A stretch of DNA of 64,000 bases from contig JADJQX010000007.1 in the NCBI GenBank assembly GCA_016712525.1, positions 2,356,001-2,420,000 on the forward strand, written 5' to 3'. The DNA is from Myxococcales bacterium. GTDB lineage: Bacteria > Myxococcota_A > Polyangia > Polyangiales > Polyangiaceae. Numbering within the stretch: the stretch's first letter is position 1; each line of letters opens with the position of its first letter. Made by a program: the position numbers and the translations under genes. Shown here one piece after another: positions 58,352 through 64,000 of this stretch. The notes beneath the pieces are model-generated. The model was not told where the DNA came from. It did not search any database and was given only the letters and a program-made list of their open reading frames with translations.

Positions 58352-60646
58352 CTACTCTTCGGCGGCCGCGGCCTCTTCCTCGGGGGCGGGGCTCGGGAGC
58401 TCCTCGGAGATGCACGAGCGCTCGAGGAGCTCGGCCACGTCGAGCTGCTGGATCTTCTCCTCGAGGCTCTGGCTCTTGAGGCCGTCGGTCAGCATGGTCA
58501 TGCAGAACGGGCAGCCCGTCGCGATCGTCTTCGCGCCGGTGTCGACGAGCTGGAGCGTGCGCTTCACGTTCACGCGCGTCTTGTTCTGCTCCTCCATCCA
58601 CATCTGCGCGCCGCCAGCGCCGCAGCAGAGGCCGCGCTGTTTGGTCCAGTACTCCGGCTCGACGAGCTCGACCCCTGGGATGCTGCGGAGGATCTCGCGG
58701 GGCGACTCGTACACGCCGTTGTAGCGACCGAGGTAGCAGCTGTCGTGGAAGACGACCTTGCCGGTCACGGGCTTCGTGGGCTTGAGCTTCCCCATGGCGA
58801 GGAGGCCCATGAGGAAGTCGGTGTGGTGGACGACGTCGACCTTCGCGCCGAAGTCGGGGTACTCGTTCTTGATCGTGTTGAAGCAGTGCGGGCACGCCGT
58901 GATGACGGTCTTGGCGCCGCCCTGCTCTTTGTAGGTGTTGAGCACCGCGGCGTTCGTCTCGGCGAGCGTCGCGAAGAGGAGCTCGTTGCCGGCGCGGCGC
59001 GCGGGGTCGCCCGTGCAGGTCTCTTCTTGGCCCAAGATGGCGAAGTCGACGCCAGCGGCCTTGAGCAGCTTCGCCGTGGAGCGCGCGATCTTCTTCGCGC
59101 GGTCGTCGTAGCTGGCCGCGCAGCCCACCCAGTAGAGGACCTCGGCGTCGGGTTTGTCGCTCATCATGGGGATGTCGAGCCCGTCGGACCACGCGCTGCG
59201 GTCCATGCGCGAGAGGTTCCACGGGTTGCCGTTCACCTCCATGGCCTGGAAGGGCTTCGCGAGCTCGTGGGGGAACTCGTTCTTCACCATCACGAGGTTT
59301 CGGCGCATGTCGACGATCTTGTCGACGTACGAGATCATGACCGGGCACTGCTCCTCGCAGGCGCGGCAGGTCGTGCAGGCCCAAAGCACGTCCGGGTGGA
59401 CGATGTTGGGCACGAGGTCGGTGATGGTGAAGGCCTTCGGGAGCTTCGAGCCCTCGACCTCTTCCATGCGCTGCTCGGGGCTCTTGTCGCCCTCGATGCC
59501 GAGCTCGGCGAGGTTCGGATCGGCGCCTCCCCAGCGCATCTCCTTGTCGGCCCACATCGCCTCGTTGTCGTAGAGGTGATCGCGGAGCGCGAGCGTGAGG
59601 TGCTTCGGCGAGAGGACCTTGCCCGTTCGGTGCGCCGGGCAGTTGTCGGAGCAACGCCCACATTCGGTGCAGGTGTAGAAGTCGAGCACGGCCTTCCAGG
59701 AGAACTGGTCGATCCGCGCGACGCCGATCTCGCCGGCGAGCGGGTCGTCCATGCCGGCGGCGGCCTCGAGCTTCTCCATGAGCTTCTCGGTGCTCTCGGC
59801 CATGGGCTTCAAGCGACCGGGCGGGTCCATGCTCTTCAGGAAGACGTTCGGGATCGCCGTGATGACGTGGAAGTGCTTCGAGTGCGGGAGCAGGTTGAGG
59901 AAGATGAGGACGAGCGACGAGTGCGTCCAGAAGCCTACCTGCGCGAGCAAAATGAGGGCGCCGGCCGGGAGGCCCTTGAACGCCGTGGCGAACGCCGAGC
60001 CCGCGGGCGACGGGAAGAACGAGAAGCTCGCGTGCGCCTCCGTGCCCATGGGATACGGCGCGGTGATCGTGGCGATCTTCTTGCACTGCTCGACCGTGGC
60101 GAGCACCGAGTCGGGCGCGCAGAGCTCGGCCTGACGGTACGCGAGCACCATCGAGGCGCCGTCGTACATCATGTCGGTGATCATCATCGTGAAGATGATG
60201 ACCAAGATGAGGATCGCCTCCTTGTTGAGGGTCATGCGCTTCTGCGGCCGCACGACGCGGAAGTAGAAGAACACCGACACACCCACCACGACGAGGATGG
60301 CGACGAGGTCCTTCGCGAACTCGTAGACCTTGCCCACGGGCTGCGAGGGCCCGAGGATGAAGAGGTTCCAGCTCGGGTAGATGCCTCGGCCCCAGAGCAC
60401 CAGGGTGCGGAGCGTGAGGGTGATGAACCCCGCGAAGATGAGCTTATGGGCCCAGCCCGCAGGCTGGTAGTAGTCCATCTTCTCTTGTTTGAACGCGTAG
60501 TTCCAGACGGCCAGAATGCGGTCTTCGATCTTGTCGAAGCGGTTCTCGCCCTTGCCAATCTGGAGGAGCTGCCAGCGCCGGATCGCCGACCACGCGAAGA
60601 CGGCGTGGGCGAGAGCGATGAGCGCGATCATGACGGGGGGGTTCAT
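58352..60646 (-). CDS. Membrane FeS oxidoreductase, HdrD/EtfD-like
   Basis: 764 residues from ATG 60646, preceded by GGGAGG. The N-terminal 300 residues hold about six membrane helices including heme-compatible His residues. Two 4Fe-4S motifs follow: CTECGRCSDNCP and CTTCRACEEQCP. The C-terminal half has two CCG domains (YWVGCAASYDDRAKKIARST, and HDSCYLGRYNGVYESPREIL with GLCCGAGGAQMWMEE). This is the layout of the HdrD-related protein that takes electrons from ETF or acyl-CoA dehydrogenases to quinone. No etfAB genes are in the window. It has its own promoter and terminator. Confidence 0.88.
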   Translation of the reverse strand: MNPPVMIALIALAHAVFAWSAIRRWQLLQIGKGENRFDKIEDRILAVWNYAFKQEKMDYYQPAGWAHKLIFAGFITLTLRTLVLWGRGIYPSWNLFILGPSQPVGKVYEFAKDLVAILVVVGVSVFFYFRVVRPQKRMTLNKEAILILVIIFTMMITDMMYDGASMVLAYRQAELCAPDSVLATVEQCKKIATITAPYPMGTEAHASFSFFPSPAGSAFATAFKGLPAGALILLAQVGFWTHSSLVLIFLNLLPHSKHFHVITAIPNVFLKSMDPPGRLKPMAESTEKLMEKLEAAAGMDDPLAGEIGVARIDQFSWKAVLDFYTCTECGRCSDNCPAHRTGKVLSPKHLTLALRDHLYDNEAMWADKEMRWGGADPNLAELGIEGDKSPEQRMEEVEGSKLPKAFTITDLVPNIVHPDVLWACTTCRACEEQCPVMISYVDKIVDMRRNLVMVKNEFPHELAKPFQAMEVNGNPWNLSRMDRSAWSDGLDIPMMSDKPDAEVLYWVGCAASYDDRAKKIARSTAKLLKAAGVDFAILGQEETCTGDPARRAGNELLFATLAETNAAVLNTYKEQGGAKTVITACPHCFNTIKNEYPDFGAKVDVVHHTDFLMGLLAMGKLKPTKPVTGKVVFHDSCYLGRYNGVYESPREILRSIPGVELVEPEYWTKQRGLCCGAGGAQMWMEEQNKTRVNVKRTLQLVDTGAKTIATGCPFCMTMLTDGLKSQSLEEKIQQLDVAELLERSCISEELPSPAPEEEAAAAEE

Positions 60647-60723
60647 TGCGCCCTCCCATCGGTCGGTTGGAATCGGCACGCCGTTCGCCTGCGGCTCACT
60701 TGCATGTTCATGGCGCGTTCTTC

Positions 60724-60751
60724 CATATAGGGACGTAGCCCAACGCGTCAA
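60724..60751 (-). promoter_or_regulatory. Promoter of the FeS oxidoreductase gene
   Basis: On the minus strand TTGACG (60751-60746), 16 bases, TATATG (60729-60724), with a leader of about 70 bases to the start at 60646. Confidence 0.65.
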
Positions 60752-60834
60752 ACACGGACCGGGCCCGAGACGGCGATTTTTTGCGGCAAAGGTCGAGGTC
60801 GCGCGGGCGCGGGAGCCCTGGTAGAGGTGGGTCG

Positions 60835-61689
60835 ATGGGTGCCTCGGGTCGCCTCTTTTCGTGCCTCACCGCAGCGGTGCTGCTCTCGGGCTGCGAGGAC
60901 CTGCCCCCCCAGCGTGTGGCTCCCCTGCCCCACGCCCCAGCTCCCCCTCCCCCGCCCGACGGCGCGCTCGAGAACGCCGCCAAGGCCGCCGTGGCCGAGT
61001 GGCGCGAGGCCCACGACGAGCGCGACAAAAAGCGCCTAGAAGCCCTCTACGCCTCGCGCGTCCGCTTCCAAGGGTTCGACCTGACCCGCGAGGTGGTGCT
61101 CCGCTTCGCCGAGGCCGAGTCCACGCGCTCGCCTTCGATGCGTCGCGAGGTCTCCGGCACGACGCTCGACCTTCGGCAGCGCGGCCTCGTGGTGGCCCAC
61201 TTCGCGACGACCAAGCGCGCCATGAACCGCATCACCACCGAGACGACGACCTTGGGCCTCTCGTGCGACCTTCGAGGCGCGCGCGACTGCGACGGCGTTC
61301 CGTGCGAGGCCCACGATCTTCCGCGGTGCGTCGTCGTCACGGAGGACTCGTCCGCCTACGGAGAGACCTTCGCACGCGCGCGGGCGCTCTCGGCGCGACC
61401 CGGGTCGTGCCCCGAGGCCATCCTCGACGTGGCGACCTCGACCGACGACGCCAAGGCCATCGTCGGCGCGCGACCACCACGCCTCGCGGGGGCCGTCGTG
61501 AGCATGCCTCCGGAGAGGCCTCGCGCGACGGTGGTGCTGTTCGACGAGTCGCCCGAGGGTGCGCCTCGGGCCGTGTACGACGTCGAGCTCGGCACGTTCA
61601 CGGTGACCGAGGTGCTCCCCGGCGACGTCGTGCAGAAGCCCGATCCGGCCACCGTCGAGCGTGCGAAGCGGGCGTGTGCGTCGCGCTAA
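60835..61689 (+). CDS. Lipoprotein of unknown function
   Basis: 284 residues from ATG 60835 with GAGGTGG upstream. The signal ends at LLSGC (Cys19), followed by a Pro/Ala linker. A helical region (AKAAVAEWREAHDERDKKRL) leads into a domain LEALYASRVRFQGFDLTREV that resembles a SnoaL/NTF2-like cone (a common exported fold), then a Cys-containing stretch and a strand-rich tail. The NTF2-like reading is inference. It is divergent from the FeS protein and followed by another lipoprotein gene 105 bases downstream. Confidence 0.65.
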   Translation: MGASGRLFSCLTAAVLLSGCEDLPPQRVAPLPHAPAPPPPPDGALENAAKAAVAEWREAHDERDKKRLEALYASRVRFQGFDLTREVVLRFAEAESTRSPSMRREVSGTTLDLRQRGLVVAHFATTKRAMNRITTETTTLGLSCDLRGARDCDGVPCEAHDLPRCVVVTEDSSAYGETFARARALSARPGSCPEAILDVATSTDDAKAIVGARPPRLAGAVVSMPPERPRATVVLFDESPEGAPRAVYDVELGTFTVTEVLPGDVVQKPDPATVERAKRACASR

Positions 61690-61794
61690 GTCACCGGTCA
61701 TCGTCCTCGATCAAGACCGCTGACGCCACCACGAGGGTCGCGTTCGGATCGTATTTCGCTGCGCGGAAGGCGGCCCTTCGGATATCAAGGGCTC

Positions 61795-62664
61795 GTGAAC
61801 GGGCGCGCGCACTCCCGCCATCGACCGATGGGCCTCGCCCTCGGGCTTCTCGTCGCCGCGTGCGGCGAGATGTCGGCCAACGTGGACGCCCCCACCCGCC
61901 TCGTCTCGTTCCGCGTGGACGCGCGGGCGCTCGCCGCCTCTCCGCCCAAGAGCCCGCGCGCGGCGCTCGTGTGGCGCACACGGGACGCCGCGGCCTTCGC
62001 GCCGACGGGGGACAGCCCCATGGGCGATCTCGGCGAGGACCTCACGTTCGACGTTCGCCGCCCGCCCCCCGACCAAGCCTTCGCAGCTCCGGTGCTCGTC
62101 CCGAGCGAAGGGACCCCCTTGCGGTTCGCGCGCGGGTTCGTTGTACTTTACACAGATGGGAACGACAACGGCGCGCTCGACCTCCGCCCGGGCGTCCTCG
62201 AGGGATCCCAAGGGGACCGCATCGTCGGCGCGAGCGCCACGCTCGGGGTCGTGTGGCTCGAGCGCACCCCGAGCAGCGCCGAGGCTCGAATCCTCGTCGA
62301 TCGCGCCGGACACTCTCCCAGGTCCGGCCTCAACCTCGTGAGGCTCACGCGCGACGGCGACGCCTGGCTCGGCGCGAGCGACGCCTTCGTCGTCGAAGCC
62401 CCCACGGCCCTCCCGTCGCGGCTCTGCACGGCCCACGTGGAGAGCCCCGAGCCCGAGACCGCGCCTGTCCCGTTCGATCTCGCGCGGATCTTCCCCCCGA
62501 AGGGGACCCCGGGGCTCGCCTGCTCCGACCGGGGCCGGAGCGTCGCCTTTCGAACGTGCCTCGCCGAAGGGCTCTGCGCCGCGGCGACCGACGTCTGCGT
62601 GACGCTCGAGCGTCGCCTCTCTCCGACCGAGCCTGTCCCCACCGCGTGGCCCTGCGACACCTGA
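61795..62664 (+). CDS. Lipoprotein of unknown function
   Basis: 289 residues, GTG start; ATG 61828 would remove 11 residues and keep the signal. The lipobox is LLVAAC (Cys23). The mature protein is strand-rich and includes FVVLYTDGNDNGALDLRPG, a calcium-loop-like DGNDNG. Six cysteines near the C-terminus probably form disulfides. TATCAA lies 6 bases before the GTG. No family recognised. The next gene starts two bases after its stop. Confidence 0.65.
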   Translation: MNGRAHSRHRPMGLALGLLVAACGEMSANVDAPTRLVSFRVDARALAASPPKSPRAALVWRTRDAAAFAPTGDSPMGDLGEDLTFDVRRPPPDQAFAAPVLVPSEGTPLRFARGFVVLYTDGNDNGALDLRPGVLEGSQGDRIVGASATLGVVWLERTPSSAEARILVDRAGHSPRSGLNLVRLTRDGDAWLGASDAFVVEAPTALPSRLCTAHVESPEPETAPVPFDLARIFPPKGTPGLACSDRGRSVAFRTCLAEGLCAAATDVCVTLERRLSPTEPVPTAWPCDT

Positions 62665-62666
62665 CG

Positions 62667-64000
62667 ATGCGCCGCCGATCCGCCATCAAAGCCGCGCTCC
62701 TCTTCGCCGCCCTCGCGTCGACCCCAGCCTCCGCGCGCGCCGAGGCGCCCTCGCCCGCGCGAGGCCGAGAGCGTGTGCTCGTGGTCCTGTCCGCCCCCGA
62801 CCGCGACGCGGAGGCCCGCGCCGTGCGCGACGCCTTCGTCGATCACGGGTGGATCCCCGAGGGGCGCGCCGTGCTCGCCCACCTCGACGAGCACGAGGCT
62901 GCCCTCGCCCGCGCCCGCGAGACGGTCACGCGGATCCCCCCACGTGAGCTCACCGTCATCGCCGTCGTGCTGGCCCACGAAACTTCTACGCGCGCTCCCT
63001 CACCGCCCGCGGACATCCCCGCGATCGCACGCGTCGCGTTCGTCGATCGGTGCGGAGCGTCGGCCCCGGAGCTCTCCGTCGACGCCGAGGGGGCCGACCT
63101 CACCGTGCGTGCCGAGGGGCCCTGCGGCGAAGGCTCCGCGGCCTCGCTCTTCCTCCAAGCGATGGGCGGAGCAGGCGACGTCGACGACGATCGCCACGTC
63201 ACCGCCGCCGAGACCGTCGCCTACCTCACCTCGGAGCTGGCCGCGCGAGGCACGCCCCCCAAGGCCACGAGCCGCGCCGGGAGCTCGCCCCTCCTCGGCG
63301 TGGTGCTCGGTCACGACGCCTCCTACCCCGACTCCGCCGAGATCTCTCTGCCTCGGGAGGCGGGCCCGGCGTGGCGGTACAGGTTCTTTCGCTTCGGAGA
63401 GCGCGCGCCCTTCGCGACCGCCTTTTCTCGGTCCGACCGTGAGGTACGTGTCCGTGTGCCCAAGGGGCGCATCATCGTACATGTACGCGAAGCGGCCCGT
63501 TCGCGCGGCGTCGACCTTCGCGTCTCGGGCGCCGAGCTTCACCACCTCGCGCTGACCGAGGGGCGCACGATCCCCCCCGAGGACCTCGAGGCCTACGCGG
63601 GCTCGCTCGCCAAGCCCTACCACGAGGTCGCGGTCGCGTACTCCGGGGCCCTCGGCGGGTACGCGTCCTTCGCGCACGGCGCCTCTCTCCGGTACGCCTA
63701 CGCGCACGCCGACTGGGCGGCGGGGTTCATGGGCACGGCCCACCTCGCCGGCAACACGAACGCCGAGAACGAGAACCTCTTCACTCTCTTCGGGGTGAGG
63801 GGCCGCGTCGAGAGGAGGGTCGCCCTCGGCGCTCCGACGATCGGGTTCGGAGGGGGCCTCGCCGTGGAGCTCACCCTCCAGACCGTGCGACGCAGAGACG
63901 GCGCGGCCCTCGCTCAGACGGGCTACCCGCTCGAGGAGCGCTACCGCGCAGCCACCGCCGGACCGGAGCTCTTCGTGCACGGCCGGACCACCATCGGGGG
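62667..64000 (+). CDS. Exported protein with caspase-like front half and strand-rich C-terminus (3' end outside window)
   Basis: About 444 residues are visible from ATG 62667 to the right edge with no stop. A signal peptide (to SARAE) is followed by a domain resembling the caspase-like (C14) fold: RVLVVLSAPDRDAEARAVRD at the first strand, VAFVDRCGAS at the place of the catalytic (L/I)DxCxS, and GAGDVDDDRHVTAAETVAYL matching the D-x-D-G-x-VT-x-E segment. The catalytic His region is not recognisable, so activity is doubtful. After about residue 310 the sequence becomes strand-rich with aromatic ends (VAVAYSGALGGYASFAHGAS, LRYAYAHADWAAGF), suggestive of a beta-barrel. It is probably cotranscribed with the lipoprotein gene just upstream. 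Confidence 0.6.
   Translation, partial: MRRRSAIKAALLFAALASTPASARAEAPSPARGRERVLVVLSAPDRDAEARAVRDAFVDHGWIPEGRAVLAHLDEHEAALARARETVTRIPPRELTVIAVVLAHETSTRAPSPPADIPAIARVAFVDRCGASAPELSVDAEGADLTVRAEGPCGEGSAASLFLQAMGGAGDVDDDRHVTAAETVAYLTSELAARGTPPKATSRAGSSPLLGVVLGHDASYPDSAEISLPREAGPAWRYRFFRFGERAPFATAFSRSDREVRVRVPKGRIIVHVREAARSRGVDLRVSGAELHHLALTEGRTIPPEDLEAYAGSLAKPYHEVAVAYSGALGGYASFAHGASLRYAYAHADWAAGFMGTAHLAGNTNAENENLFTLFGVRGRVERRVALGAPTIGFGGGLAVELTLQTVRRRDGAALAQTGYPLEERYRAATAGPELFVHGRTTIG

Noticed and set aside
58346..60730. Open frame of 794 codons opposite the FeS oxidoreductase
   Set aside because: The minus strand encodes complete FeS and CCG motifs with a ribosome site, promoter and terminator; the plus frame has none of these.
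1..64000. Search for mobile elements, integrases, rRNA and CRISPR arrays
   Set aside because: No transposase, integrase, phage gene, rRNA or spacer array was recognised, and I saw no target-site duplications or shift in composition around tRNA-Glu.

Overview
The window is about 70% GC, densely coded and rich in secreted lipoproteins. It carries tetratricopeptide and outer-membrane-barrel genes that look like parts of the Myxococcus gliding (Glt) machinery, an MXAN_5187-family protein and a GGDEF enzyme. Together these point to the chromosome of a Myxococcota bacterium, probably a Polyangiales relative rather than Myxococcus itself; this assignment is an inference. I see no rRNA, CRISPR array, insertion sequence, integrase or prophage gene. 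Base composition looks even, so this is ordinary chromosome with no visible island.

Layout: (1) 1-6441, minus: a three-gene TPR operon resembling gltC-gltD-gltE behind a good promoter at 6641-6670. (2) 6.9-14.9 kb: small secreted and lipoproteins, a YraN-type nuclease-fold protein, a HAMP membrane protein, a YfcE-like phosphoesterase, a HEAT-repeat protein and a large anchored protein. (3) 14.9-18.3 kb: ftsY, then two paralogous outer-membrane barrel genes that may be the gltA/gltB partners of the first operon. (4) 18.4-28.2 kb: trypsin-like lipoprotein, YihY, DUF3105 protein, a GAF-GAF-GGDEF diguanylate cyclase, rhomboid protease, MBL-fold protein and fatty acid hydroxylase. (5) 28.2-38.6 kb: lipase-like lipoprotein, triheme cytochrome, cNMP-binding protein, trxB, MBL lipoprotein with a divergent TetR gene, and an operon of cupredoxin-like protein, MXAN_5187-family sensor and FadL-like porin. 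(6) 38.7-48.3 kb: phosphoesterase-membrane fusion, two-gene signalling pair, ruvB, rpsT, tRNA-Glu, P-loop kinase and L,D-transpeptidase. (7) 48.3-53.8 kb: a six-gene TetR-TolC-DevCAB-type efflux operon with every gene overlapping the next and a palindromic operator at its head. (8) 53.9-64 kb: PrsW-like protease, two barrels, yacG, vWA lipoprotein, an FeS electron-transfer membrane protein, lipoproteins, and a truncated protein with a caspase-like front half.

Two expression styles can be read from the sequence. Genes inside operons mostly start with 4-base ATGA or GTGA overlaps or with a Shine-Dalgarno site. At least eleven genes at the head of a unit instead have a TAnnnT hexamer 6-8 bases before the start codon and usually no Shine-Dalgarno, the signature expected of leaderless mRNA. 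Intrinsic terminators are clear after 18304, 30264, 32712, 40690 and 58352; three of them share a GGCCTTCGTG tail.
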